In this document: positions 51,698 through 60,503 of the stretch, piece after piece
How positions within the stretch are numbered: position 1 is the stretch's first letter
How the letters are laid out: each line of letters opens with the position of its first letter
Assembly (NCBI RefSeq): GCF_026008515.1
Contig: NZ_BQYM01000010.1
Span: 1 to 64,000 of the forward strand
Length of the DNA stretch: 64,000 bases
Source: Hoyosella levis
GTDB lineage: Bacteria; Actinomycetota; Actinomycetes; Mycobacteriales; Mycobacteriaceae
Direction of reading: 5' to 3'
Position numbers and translations under genes: made by a program
The notes under the pieces: model-generated
Database searches by the model: none
Seen by the model: the letters and a program-made list of their open reading frames with translations, nothing else
What the model was told of the DNA's origin: nothing

Positions 51698-52371
51698 CCA
51701 GTGTCCTCGCCGTCGACGACGACCCGCAGATCCTGCGCGCCCTGCGCATCAATCTCGTGGCCCGCGGCTACACCGTGCACACCGCCGCCACCGGATCCGA
51801 AGCGCTACGGTCCGCCGCCACCCACAAGCCTGACGTTGTCATCCTCGACCTCGGGCTCCCCGATCTCGACGGCACTGACGTCATCCATGGCCTCCGGGGC
51901 TGGACGACCATGCCCATCATCGTGCTCTCCGCCCGGATCGACTCCATCGACAAGGTCGTCGCTCTCGACGCGGGCGCCGACGACTACGTCACCAAGCCCT
52001 TCGGGATGGACGAGCTCATGGCCCGATTGCGCGCCGCCATCCGCCGCGGGGCCCCCGCGCCCACCGTGAGCAGCGAGATCCGCGTCGGCTCGCTCGATAT
52101 CGACCTCTCCGCCAAGCGCGTCACCCGCGACGGGACGACAGTCCGGCTCACGCCGACCGAGTGGGCCATCCTCGAGCTCCTCGCCCGCAATGCCGGAAAG
52201 CTCGTCACCCAGAAGCAGCTCCTCACCACCATCTGGGGGCCCGAGTACGAGAACGAGTCCCATTACCTGCGCGTCTACCTCGCCCAGCTGCGCCGCAAGC
52301 TCGAGGAGGACCCCGCCCGGCCGCGGATCCTCATCACCGAGCCCGGCATGGGCTACCGGTTCATCAGCTAG
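51694..52371 (+). CDS. kdpE: KdpE-like response regulator (OmpR family)
   Basis: This 225-aa regulator has a receiver domain with acidic pocket DDD (8-10), phospho-acceptor Asp52 (ILDLGLPDLDG) and Lys101 (VTKPF). An OmpR winged-helix domain (TPTEWAILELLARNAGKLVTQKQLL, YLRVYLAQLRRKLE) follows. It is coupled to the kinase gene by ATGA and is therefore its partner. No kdpFABC genes are in the window, so its target is probably this trkH operon or a distant locus. Confidence 0.93.
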   Translation: MTSVLAVDDDPQILRALRINLVARGYTVHTAATGSEALRSAATHKPDVVILDLGLPDLDGTDVIHGLRGWTTMPIIVLSARIDSIDKVVALDAGADDYVTKPFGMDELMARLRAAIRRGAPAPTVSSEIRVGSLDIDLSAKRVTRDGTTVRLTPTEWAILELLARNAGKLVTQKQLLTTIWGPEYENESHYLRVYLAQLRRKLEEDPARPRILITEPGMGYRFIS

Positions 52372-52388
52372 GGGGCGCCATTCCGGCA

Positions 52389-52673
52389 CTACATCGACAT
52401 CATCATCTGGCGCATCCGCATCATCTGGTCCGGGGAACAGATCATGCCCATCGCTTGCATGTGCATGCTCATCAGGTCGGGGTTCTGCTGCAACAGCTCA
52501 TGCTTGAAGCGCATGATCTCCGCGTTTTCGTGCATGAACTGCATGACCTTGCCGCATGTGCTGTTCGCGTCATGCATCATGGATGTCGAGGGCTGCGCGA
52601 GCGCTGTGCCGCCACCAAGAACTGCTGATACTGCCATGACGCTCGCCACAACGGCAGACTTCATCGCGTTCAT
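52389..52673 (-). CDS. Methionine-rich small secreted protein
   Basis: This 94-aa protein has a signal peptide ending TALAQA (residue 26) and a mature part with 17 Met in about 68 residues. Examples are LMSMHMQAMGMICSP and QMMRMRQMMMSM. It also has two Cys and several His. Met-rich periplasmic or surface peptides often bind Cu(I), but no copper gene adjoins it. AGAAGGGA lies five bases before ATG. It converges with the KdpE-like gene. No family is recognised. Confidence 0.75.
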   Translation of the reverse strand: MNAMKSAVVASVMAVSAVLGGGTALAQPSTSMMHDANSTCGKVMQFMHENAEIMRFKHELLQQNPDLMSMHMQAMGMICSPDQMMRMRQMMMSM

Positions 52674-52862
52674 CTCGATCCCTTCTCAAGCTCACTGGTA
52701 TGTCGGGGGGCCGGACGGTGCCGATCAGGACGAGACCGGTCCAGGCTCGGCGAGCATGGGCTCGCGCGATGCTTCCTTCTTGATTCTCACCGGGAAGCGA
52801 GACCCGGGATAGAGCCTTCCGTCCCGTGCAGCCAGGGCCATCCGCCCCCGGATCGTCTGCTG

Positions 52863-53444
52863 TCAATCACGCATGTAGGAGCGAGCTGCCGAGCAGGCCA
52901 GGCGGCGGCCCACGTCGATCGGCGATCCGGGGGCGCCGCGAAGGAGTGCAGCCAGGGTGCCGGTGTAGGCGAGGAGTACCTCGTCGGCTAGATCCTGGGC
53001 CCGCGCCCCGGCGAGGGGACGAGAAAGGTGCAGGAGGCGCTCGGTGAGGAGGGCAGTGTCTGCTGCGATGACCTCACCGATCTCGTCCGCTGTCACGGGA
53101 AGCTCGGCCGCAGCGGCCAGGAATGCGCACCAGCGTGCTGGGTTGTCCTGGTCGCGACGGTGGGAAGCTAGTGCGTCGAACACCGCGAGCAAACGCTCCA
53201 GGTCGTCGCCTGCCGCGATGATGCAGCGGTCCCAGGCTGTGCGCCACTCCGCGAGGCGCGCCCGTAGCGCTTCGGCTACCAGAGCGTCCTTGCTGCCAAA
53301 GTGCGTGTACAAGGTGGCTGCCGAGACCTGTGCCTCGCGCAGCAGCTCGTCGACCGGCGTTGCCCGGATGCCGCGGTGGAACAGCACCCGATCGGCGGCC
53401 TGAAGCAGTCGTGCGCGAGCGGGAGATCGCCGGGCCATGGTCAT
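52863..53444 (-). CDS. TetR-family transcriptional regulator
   Basis: This 193-aa repressor has an N-terminal helix-turn-helix (FHRGIRATPVDELLREAQVSAATLYTHFGSKDALV) and a helical ligand-binding domain. It is divergent from an MFS transporter gene, the usual layout for a repressor of its efflux pump. ATG 53444 has no Shine-Dalgarno, but TACACT ends exactly six bases upstream, so the mRNA is probably leaderless. ATG 53438 is two codons downstream. Confidence 0.92.
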   Translation of the reverse strand: MTMARRSPARARLLQAADRVLFHRGIRATPVDELLREAQVSAATLYTHFGSKDALVAEALRARLAEWRTAWDRCIIAAGDDLERLLAVFDALASHRRDQDNPARWCAFLAAAAELPVTADEIGEVIAADTALLTERLLHLSRPLAGARAQDLADEVLLAYTGTLAALLRGAPGSPIDVGRRLACSAARSYMRD

Positions 53445-53450
53445 GGTTTC

Positions 53451-53508
53451 AGTGTAGGTACCCTTCAAATCGAAACGTTCGTTCTGCTAGATTGATACGT
53501 GCGTTCTG
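53451..53508. promoter_or_regulatory. Divergent tetR/MFS promoter region with repeated operator-like motif
   Basis: TACACT (53456-53451, minus) is the likely tetR -10. The 12-mers ACGTTCGTTCTG (53475-53486) and ACGTGCGTTCTG (53497-53508) are direct repeats 22 bp apart, about two helix turns. They straddle a plus-strand TAGATT -10-like box (53488-53493). They are candidate TetR binding sites. Confidence 0.45.
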
Positions 53509-53531
53509 GTTATCGGATGCAAGGGGGCGCG

Positions 53532-54671
53532 ATGCGGTCTCTCGTGGTCAGCGGCATGGCCTTGATCGCAGCGACCTATGGGCTCGCGCGCTTCGGCTAC
53601 GGCCTCTTCCTCCCCCGGTTCGCTAATGCCTTCCAGCTCGACCCAGTCATCTCAGGGCTCATTCAGTCCGGAAGCTTCCTGTCCTTCTGCCTTGCCGCAG
53701 TGACGGCCTCGCGCCTCGCTGCCCGCCCGCGACTCGTCGTCCTCTGCGCGGGCGCGACAGCCACGCTGGGGTCACTCGTCGTGGCAGGAGCCCCCGACGC
53801 GATCGTCCTCGCGCTCGGCGTGGTCCTCGCCGGCGCCGGGGCCGGGTTCGCCACGCCAGGCCTCGTCATGCTCATCGAGCGGAACGTCGCGCCACCGCGC
53901 CGCGAGAGCGCTCAGACGATCGTCAACGCCGGCACCGGCGCGGGGATCGTTGCTGCAGGCATCGTCATGCTGCTCACGATCGGCCAGTGGCGGCTGGGCT
54001 GGCTCGCCTTCGCCATCCTCGTAGCCCTGGCGACCATTGCCACCCTCCGCGCTGACCAGTCCGCCCATCAGCGCCCACCACCGCCAGCGCGGGCGCCGAT
54101 CCTGGCACCGCTGGCGTTCCCCATCTCCGCAGCGGCGCTGGCAGGGGCTTCGAGCGCCGCGATCTGGACCTTTGGCCGCACCATCATGGTCGAGTCCCGC
54201 GCGGACGGGGCGATGTACTCCATCATCGCCTGGATGGTCCTGGGTGCATTCGGCGTGCTCGGAGCCACCGCCGGAAGGATCGCCCAGGCCTCGACCCTGC
54301 GGACCGCCTGGGACGTGGCTACATCGGCAATGGCCGCCGTGACCATCGGCCTGGCCGCGGCACCCGGATCGCCCCTGCTGGCAGGCATCTCCGTGGCCGT
54401 GTTCGGTGCCACCTACACCGCGGTATGCGGGGTCCTCATCGTCTGGGCCTCGCGCTCTCTCCCCTGCCACGCAGCCCAAGGCACGGCCATGTTGTTCATC
54501 GCTCTCGCCGTCGGCCAGGCGATCGGCGCGGGACTGCTCGGCGCCCTGATGGGTTCCACTACCCCGCTCGTGGCTTTCACCGTTGCTGGCATCCTCGGTT
54601 TCCTCGCGGTGCTCCCCGCCACGAAGCGGGCCACCGCAGCACCAGCGACAGGCAGGCAGACTTGCGCCTGA
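53532..54671 (+). CDS. MFS transporter (YbfB/YjiJ-like)
   Basis: This 379-aa membrane transporter has about 12 helices, beginning with LIAATYGLARFGYGLFLPRF. The ARFGYGLFLP signature is characteristic of the YbfB/YjiJ MFS group. It probably exports small molecules under control of the divergent TetR. ATG 53532 has AAGGGGG upstream; in-frame ATG and GTG starts up to 33 bases earlier lack one. Substrate unknown. Confidence 0.9.
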   Translation: MRSLVVSGMALIAATYGLARFGYGLFLPRFANAFQLDPVISGLIQSGSFLSFCLAAVTASRLAARPRLVVLCAGATATLGSLVVAGAPDAIVLALGVVLAGAGAGFATPGLVMLIERNVAPPRRESAQTIVNAGTGAGIVAAGIVMLLTIGQWRLGWLAFAILVALATIATLRADQSAHQRPPPPARAPILAPLAFPISAAALAGASSAAIWTFGRTIMVESRADGAMYSIIAWMVLGAFGVLGATAGRIAQASTLRTAWDVATSAMAAVTIGLAAAPGSPLLAGISVAVFGATYTAVCGVLIVWASRSLPCHAAQGTAMLFIALAVGQAIGAGLLGALMGSTTPLVAFTVAGILGFLAVLPATKRATAAPATGRQTCA

Positions 54672-54754
54672 AGCACCACTACAGTCCTCGGCGGCATAGG
54701 CACGCAACGCCTGCGCAGTATCGTGGAGGAGTTTAGCTGGAAGGGAGCAGCCAG

Positions 54755-56074
54755 GTGTCCAACGAAGACGAAAGCACCGCACGCTACAAGAGCGGATCCT
54801 TGTCGCTCGTGGGCGCGATATCGATGGGCACCGCTGTCATTATCGGCGCGGGAATCTTCGCCCTGACGGGCCAGATAGCCGAGCTCGCAGGTCCACTGTT
54901 TCCCCTCGCGTTCATCGTCGGCGCTATCGTCACCGCGTTCAGCGCGTATAGCTACGTCAAGCTAGCCAAGGCTTTCCCGAGCGCGGGCGGCATCGCCATG
55001 TTCCTCAAGCAGATGTACGGGCCGGGCACGATCACGGCCGTCGGTGCGCTTTTCATGTACTTCTCCATGGTGATCAACGAGAGCCTTGTTGCCCGCACCT
55101 TTGGCACATACGTCAGCCAGCTGTTCGGCAGCACACCGGCATGGATTGTTCCAGCGCTCGGCGTTGGATTGCTCATCTTCGCCTTCGCCATCAACATTTC
55201 CGGCAACCGCATCGTTGGAAATTTCTCGCTGGTGATGTCGCTCGTCAAGATCGGCGGAATCACGCTTTTCGGAATCGCTGGACTATGGCTGGCCGACCTC
55301 GGCAGGATCACCGGAACCGATGCGAGCCTCGGGCAGTTCGGGATCACTGGCTTCATCTCGGGTGTTGCTCTGGCCATCCTTGCCTACAAGGGCTTTACGA
55401 CGATCACCAACAGTGGCGCCGAGATCAAGGATCCACACCGCAATGTCGGTCGAGCAATCATCTACTCGATCGTGATCTGTGTCCTCGTCTACATGCTGGT
55501 TGCGCTGGCTGTCGCGGGCAATCTATCGCTCGCTGAGATCGTGCAGTCCAGGAACTACGCCCTAGCGGAAGCGGCGAGGCCCGCTTTCGGGAACTTTGGG
55601 CTCTACTTCACTGTTTTCCTCGCCATCATAGCGACGGTTTCCGGCGTGATCGCCAGCGCGTTCGCGGTGTCCCGGATGCTCGCCATGCTCACCGATATGA
55701 AACTGGTGCCGCACAGCCATCTGGGCATGCCGGGAGACATTCAGAAGCACACTCTGGTCTACACGATTGCCCTGGCGATACTGCTGACGATCTTTTTCGA
55801 TCTGAGCAGGATCGCCTCGCTCGGCGTGGTCTTCTACCTCGCGATGGACATCGCGATCCACTGGGGCCTATGGAAGAACCTCCGGAGGAAAATCGATATC
55901 AAGCCCGCGATTCCCTTGGTCGCCATCACTATGGATCTGGTGGTCCTCGCGGCCTTCGTCACGATGAAGATTCGGACCGACCCACTGGTGATCGGAGTCG
56001 CTGCGCTCGCCATTTGCGCCATCATCGGCTTCGAATGGCTCTACCTGCGGCGCAAGCGTGCCGCGCAATCATAG
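54755..56074 (+). CDS. APC-superfamily amino acid permease
   Basis: This 439-aa permease has 12 membrane helices. The first carries the substrate-binding GTAVIIGAGIFALTG motif and helix 6 has AILAYKGFTTITNSGAEIKDPHRNVGRA. Its third-position GC is visibly lower than in neighbouring genes, hinting at different ancestry. GTG 54755 follows GGAAGGGAG with a good spacing. It probably imports amino acids or amines by proton symport. It is monocistronic. Confidence 0.9.
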   Translation: MSNEDESTARYKSGSLSLVGAISMGTAVIIGAGIFALTGQIAELAGPLFPLAFIVGAIVTAFSAYSYVKLAKAFPSAGGIAMFLKQMYGPGTITAVGALFMYFSMVINESLVARTFGTYVSQLFGSTPAWIVPALGVGLLIFAFAINISGNRIVGNFSLVMSLVKIGGITLFGIAGLWLADLGRITGTDASLGQFGITGFISGVALAILAYKGFTTITNSGAEIKDPHRNVGRAIIYSIVICVLVYMLVALAVAGNLSLAEIVQSRNYALAEAARPAFGNFGLYFTVFLAIIATVSGVIASAFAVSRMLAMLTDMKLVPHSHLGMPGDIQKHTLVYTIALAILLTIFFDLSRIASLGVVFYLAMDIAIHWGLWKNLRRKIDIKPAIPLVAITMDLVVLAAFVTMKIRTDPLVIGVAALAICAIIGFEWLYLRRKRAAQS

Positions 56075-56104
56075 TATTCAAGCTCCCTGCGCAAGCCCGC
56101 GAGA

Positions 56105-57601
56105 TCATCTCGCCATGACGCTTCGAGAGCCCGGTTCCGCGCGGCTGCTGATATGGCCGGACTGATCGTCGTTCGTGCCAGCCGCAGGCAAGAATATCCA
56201 CCAGCACACCGCAAGCCAGGTGCAGGCGTAGATCACGCTCGCGAGGGTGTCGGTGAGGTAGTGGACGCCGATGTACAGCCTGGACACGACGACGGACAGC
56301 ACGATCAACGCGGCCACGGCAACAGCGAGAAACCGCCACCACCGGTGCAGGAGAAAGACGATGAGCAGTGCGATAGCGCCGTAGGCCGCCGTGGTCGCGG
56401 CAACGTGGCCGGACGGAAACGACGAGGTCGGGGGCAGCCCGGGGGTGAGGTGCTCGACGGACGGCCGAGAGCGGCCGACCACCGACGATGAGGCGAGAAA
56501 GAGCAACGATTCGCCCACGACCGCCACCACGAGGAACAGCGCGGGGCGCCACCGCCGGGTCAGCGCGAGCGCGGCAACAACGGCGATGGCCACAACGGCG
56601 ACGATGGTGATCGTGTCGCCAAAACGGCTGGCGTTCAGCATGACGGGGGTGATGGATTCGCTCCTGATGCTGGCGAACCATTTAGCTACCGCGGTGTCCC
56701 ACTGGCGCACGGTCGCAATCTGCTCGGTGATGAGCAGCCCGGCTCCGGCGAGCGCTCCCCAGATCAGCACAGCTGCGACCATGAGCCGACTGACACTGTG
56801 CCAGCCCGCGGGCAGAGGTGCATCGTGTGCCGGGGCGGGGACAAGGCGATCGTGCTCCTCTGGTTCCAGTCCCTCGGTCAGTGGCGGACGACCCAATCCC
56901 GCCTTCTCGTGCCAGCGGCGAAAAGCCATCGCACTGACCAGCAGCCACAGCACACCGAGAAGCCAGCCACCAAGGACGTCCGAGGGATAGTGCACGCCCA
57001 GGGCGATGCGAGTGAGACCGATGGCAATCACCAGCGCCGCGACCGCGAATATCGCTGGCTTGCGTAGCCGCGCGGCGACGGCCGGCAGGAATACAAGGAG
57101 CAAGACACCGTAGGTGACCGTCGAGCTCAGTGCATGTCCGCTCGGGAAGCTCAGCCCAGGCGCGGCGGCGACCGTTGTATCCACGACCGGACGACCACGC
57201 TCCACCCACGCCTTCACGCCGGTCGTCAGCGATAGCGCTCCGAGCCCGGCCACGCCAACGTACGCGGCGAGGGCTGGCTCACGGCGAATCAGCAGCCACC
57301 CCAATGCGAGCAGGAGCAAGGCCCAGGTCACCAGGGAGCCGCCAAGATCCGTGAAGAGTCCCAGCGCATGAGCCAGCCACGGTGTGGATGACACGGTGGG
57401 GTTCAGTGCAGCCACTACGGATTCATCAACGGATTGCAGTGGCTTCCAGCCGAGGACGACCAAGGTCGCCAGCAGCGCGAACAGTCCGCCCACGACGCAC
57501 GCCGTCACCTGCCCATTGGAGCCGGTAGCTCTAGCCGAGCCTAGCCGCATCCCTGGGTGGACATTCTGCGATTGTCGATCAGCGACAAGTTCCTCGTTCA
57601 T
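56105..57601 (-). CDS. Tandem PAP2-domain membrane phosphatase
   Basis: This 498-aa membrane protein is made of two PAP2 phosphatase domains. The first has K130-x6-RP (KAWVERGRP), PSGH (153-156) and TRIALGVHYPSD (197-208), a complete active site. The second has PSGH (396-399) and SRLYIGVHY, but its first motif reads SSVVGRSRP, with Ser372 in place of the Lys. Family members dephosphorylate phosphatidate, undecaprenyl pyrophosphate or similar lipids. Such a fusion could work as an internal dimer with one impaired site. GGGGA lies eight bases before ATG 57601. Confidence 0.9.
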   Translation of the reverse strand: MNEELVADRQSQNVHPGMRLGSARATGSNGQVTACVVGGLFALLATLVVLGWKPLQSVDESVVAALNPTVSSTPWLAHALGLFTDLGGSLVTWALLLLALGWLLIRREPALAAYVGVAGLGALSLTTGVKAWVERGRPVVDTTVAAAPGLSFPSGHALSSTVTYGVLLLVFLPAVAARLRKPAIFAVAALVIAIGLTRIALGVHYPSDVLGGWLLGVLWLLVSAMAFRRWHEKAGLGRPPLTEGLEPEEHDRLVPAPAHDAPLPAGWHSVSRLMVAAVLIWGALAGAGLLITEQIATVRQWDTAVAKWFASIRSESITPVMLNASRFGDTITIVAVVAIAVVAALALTRRWRPALFLVVAVVGESLLFLASSSVVGRSRPSVEHLTPGLPPTSSFPSGHVAATTAAYGAIALLIVFLLHRWWRFLAVAVAALIVLSVVVSRLYIGVHYLTDTLASVIYACTWLAVCWWIFLPAAGTNDDQSGHISSRAEPGSRSVMAR

Positions 57602-57934
57602 TCTTGCTGTCCCCGCCCTTCGCTTCGGACTAGCAGGTGCAGCAAAGCGGCGCGCGGCGCCTGGCTGCTGGTCCCACATTCCTGGCCGCTAGGCCCCGTT
57701 TGTCATCAAAGGGCTCTCCGGCTCATTCGCGTCCCAAACACCCCCCTGATCTTCGTTGTCGGGTATTCATGCACTCGTGACCGAAATGCAACTCCAGGGC
57801 CGAGTATCGCGCACTGGATGGGGAACTGCACTGGAGGCGTCCGCTTGGGCGCCCCGATTGACCGGGAAGAAGGTAGCTGAGGCGGCTACGAACGCGGGCT
57901 CCTGGCGCAGAGAGCACTCGAGCAAAGGAATCCC
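57602..57934. other. Divergent intergenic region without a recognised gene
   Basis: This 333-bp spacer between the PAP2 gene (minus) and the metallophosphoesterase gene (plus) contains only short frames with poor codon bias. AAAGGA, four bases before 57935, is the ribosome site of the latter. No clear promoter pair, repeat or RNA was identified. Confidence 0.4.
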
Positions 57935-58828
57935 ATGAAACGACCGCTCAAGATAGCAGCGATAGCGCTGACCACGGCCATCGTACTGATTACCGGGTAT
58001 GGCGTACTCATCGAGCCCCGGTTCATCCTGGACGAGCGGCATCACACCATGACGATGCCGGGGCTCGGCCCCGAGCACGAGGGCACAACCATCGCGGTGA
58101 TCGCCGACCTGCAGGTCGGCATGTGGTGGGCAAACACCGGCATGGTGGAACGAGCGGTGCGCGAGCTCGTAGACGAGGATCCGGATGCGGTGTTGCTCGG
58201 CGGCGATTTTCTCTATAGCAGCGATCCCAGCATCGCCGTGCAAGCAGATGCGGTGCTGGATCTGCTCTCACCGCTGCTTGACTCCGGAATTCCAACATTT
58301 GCAGTAATGGGCAACCATGACTACAAGGTGGGCGGCGCAGAGCGAATGACCACAGCCCTCGAGGAGCGCGGCGTAGACGTGCTGCTCAACGAGGCCGCGC
58401 CCCTGCCCGGCAAGGAGGACCTCGGCCCCGCCCAGCAGTTCTACGTGGTGGGCGTCGGCCCGAAGGTCCCCGGGCAAGCCGATGCCGAGCTAGCGCTGGA
58501 GGGCGTCCCCGAGAACGCGCCCCGCATGGTGCTGATGCACAATCCCACCACGTTCCGCTCGCTGCCCGCTGGCAGCGCTCCCTTGGCGGTGGCCGGGCAC
58601 ACTCACTGCGGACAAATCGCTATCCCTGGGTTGACGCAGTGGTCGTACCTCGACCTGACCGCAGAGGAGAAGATCGTCGCTGATGGCTTCGCGCCACACG
58701 ACTACGGAGCAGCCGGCAACCAACTGTTCGTGACATGCGGTATCGGGTTCAGCGTGGTGCCAATGCGCATTAACGCTGCGCCCCAGATCGCGTTCTTCGA
58801 GTTCGTGGCAGACCGCGGGACGAGCTGA
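57935..58828 (+). CDS. Membrane-anchored metallophosphoesterase
   Basis: This 297-aa calcineurin-like phosphoesterase has an N-terminal membrane helix (about residues 6-26). Motifs are DLQ (58-60), GGDF (Asp91), GNHD (126-129), His202 and GHTH (221-224). The first motif is normally D-x-H; here the His is Gln60, which should weaken or change one metal site. Relatives include YkuE and UDP-2,3-diacylglucosamine-type hydrolases. The substrate is unknown. AAAGGA precedes the ATG. Confidence 0.9.
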   Translation: MKRPLKIAAIALTTAIVLITGYGVLIEPRFILDERHHTMTMPGLGPEHEGTTIAVIADLQVGMWWANTGMVERAVRELVDEDPDAVLLGGDFLYSSDPSIAVQADAVLDLLSPLLDSGIPTFAVMGNHDYKVGGAERMTTALEERGVDVLLNEAAPLPGKEDLGPAQQFYVVGVGPKVPGQADAELALEGVPENAPRMVLMHNPTTFRSLPAGSAPLAVAGHTHCGQIAIPGLTQWSYLDLTAEEKIVADGFAPHDYGAAGNQLFVTCGIGFSVVPMRINAAPQIAFFEFVADRGTS

Positions 58829-58839
58829 CATTTACCGGA

Positions 58840-59874
58840 CTACCCAGCTTTTCCTGCCTCGCCGCTGTGCTTGCGCAGCGCGTCACGCTCGTCCCGCAGC
58901 GCGGTGAGGTCGGCACGCAGGTCGCCGATGCGCTCGCGGGCATCCGCGAGCTGCTGTCGCTGGTTCTCCATGGCGTCGCGGTGGCTGGCCGTGGCTTCCT
59001 CGAGCGCGTCACGGCGGGCCTTCTCGAGTGCTTCAGTGTGATCGCGAGCGTCGGCGAGGCGAGCGGCCTGCTCGGCGCGGAGCTCCCGGGCGAGCTCGGC
59101 AAGCTGCGCGCGCAGGTCCCGCGCTTCACCGAGTGCTTCCTTGCGGCCGGACTCTGATCGGGCGGTCGCGTCGCGGGCCGCTTCGAGGGCCTGCTCGAGC
59201 CTCCCGATGGCGGCGGCATTCCGGGCGTCGCGATCGTGCTGCTGCTGGTCCCACTCCTGGCGGGCGCGCGCGTGCTCCTGCCCCACCGTCTCGATGTGCT
59301 CGTGGAACTCGCGCCGCGCCTCCTCGAGCTGGGCGCGGGCGGACAGAGTGGCGGCCTGCTCCTCGTGGAGCTGCTGCTCGAGCTGCTCGCCGCGCTCCCA
59401 TGCCTGGGCGGCGGACTCGACGGCCTCGTCGCGCTCCTCGCGGGCTGTCTCCTCGGCCGCGCGGGACCGCGCGAGCGCGGCCTTGGTAGTGGCTGCCTCC
59501 TGCTGCGCGCGGGCGACCTGCTCCGCGCTCTCGGCACGGATGGTCTCAAGCTGCTCATCGACCGCGGCGGGGTCAGCGATTCGCGCGAGCGCCTTGTCGA
59601 TGCGCTCGGCGACGGCAGTGAGCTCGCGAATGTGCTGGCCGGTGGCGGCGCGCAGGGCGGGCACCGTCGCGGCGAGCGAATCGACTGCTTGCACCGGCGT
59701 CTCCGGGTCCGCGGGCTCTACCCCAGCGAGCTGCTTCTCGGCCTGCCTGGCGCGCCACGCGCGCGCTCGCTCGGCGGCAGTGGCGTACTTGCGGACCCGC
59801 CCGCCGGTGGGGGGCGCCTCGCCGACCGGAGTGGGCGCTGCAGCGTTGTCGGTATTCGTTGCGGCCACCGGCAC
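58840..59874 (-). CDS. Long coiled-coil protein
   Basis: This 344-aa protein starts with an Ala/Pro tail and a basic segment (VRKYATAAERARAWRARQAEKQ) that could bind DNA. About 230 residues of Glu/Ala/Arg/Gln heptads follow, with no Pro or Gly breaks. This is a long alpha-helical coiled coil (for example EQLETIRAESAEQVARAQQE). The basic start resembles DNA-binding N-termini of KfrA-like plasmid proteins, but I cannot assign it. The start is uncertain between GTGs at 59889, 59874 and 59868. It lies 64 bp downstream of a copper-storage-type gene on the same strand. Confidence 0.72.
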   Translation of the reverse strand: MPVAATNTDNAAAPTPVGEAPPTGGRVRKYATAAERARAWRARQAEKQLAGVEPADPETPVQAVDSLAATVPALRAATGQHIRELTAVAERIDKALARIADPAAVDEQLETIRAESAEQVARAQQEAATTKAALARSRAAEETAREERDEAVESAAQAWERGEQLEQQLHEEQAATLSARAQLEEARREFHEHIETVGQEHARARQEWDQQQHDRDARNAAAIGRLEQALEAARDATARSESGRKEALGEARDLRAQLAELARELRAEQAARLADARDHTEALEKARRDALEEATASHRDAMENQRQQLADARERIGDLRADLTALRDERDALRKHSGEAGKAG

Positions 59875-59938
59875 AGAGTACCCCAGCACCGCATCGCCAC
59901 GGCCTCGCCGAAGCCGTGGCGGTGGGGTCCCCTGCTGG

Positions 59939-60349
59939 TCATCCGATCGCAGCGATGAGATCCCGGCAGGAGTCCTCGCAACGGCGGCAGGCCGTCGCGC
60001 AGGCGCGGCAGTGCTCGTACGCCTCGCCGTGCCCCTCGCAGTGCTTCGCGCACTCGGCGCACGCGGCAAGGCACGCGTTGAGCATGGCCTTGACGACCTG
60101 GGCGCTAGCGCCTTCCTGCCGCGAGATGACCTCGCCCGTGGCCTGGCATATGGTCGCGCAGTCGAGATCGGTCGCGATGCAGTGCACGAGATCGGCTACT
60201 GCATCCTCCGCGAGACAGGAGTCCGCGCAGGCGGTGCAGGCCTGCGCGCACTCGAGGCACGCCTCGATGCAGGAGACGAGGGCGTCGCGGTCCCCTGTGA
60301 TGCGAGCGGTGCCGGGGTGATTGGCGAGCATGATCGATGGTGTGCCCAT
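59939..60349 (-). CDS. Cys-rich four-helix-bundle copper-binding protein (Csp/DUF326 family)
   Basis: This 136-aa cytosolic protein has 18 Cys in CxxxC and CxxC spacings along four helices (SCIEACLECAQACTACADSC, NACLAACAECAKHC, CRACATACRRCEDSC). Csp proteins of this family store many Cu(I) ions on inward-facing Cys. The absence of a signal peptide suggests the cytosolic Csp3 type. GGGAG lies seven bases before ATG 60349. No copper exporter or CsoR regulator is adjacent. Confidence 0.9.
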   Translation of the reverse strand: MGTPSIMLANHPGTARITGDRDALVSCIEACLECAQACTACADSCLAEDAVADLVHCIATDLDCATICQATGEVISRQEGASAQVVKAMLNACLAACAECAKHCEGHGEAYEHCRACATACRRCEDSCRDLIAAIG

Positions 60350-60503
60350 GGTGAGCTCCCTAGCGGTCGGGGTTGTCTGTTCGGACTGGCCCGCAGCGGG
60401 CCGTCTGCTGGCTACCCGGGACCCCGGCGGGCAAACGCGAGCCCTTGTTGCCGCCCCCACAGGCGTCCGGTTTGCCCGCCCTTCCCGGGGGTAGGCGTCG
60501 ACC

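Noticed and set aside
57756-57938. 60-codon frame before the metallophosphoesterase gene
   Set aside because: Poor codon bias and overlap with the ribosome site of the real gene.
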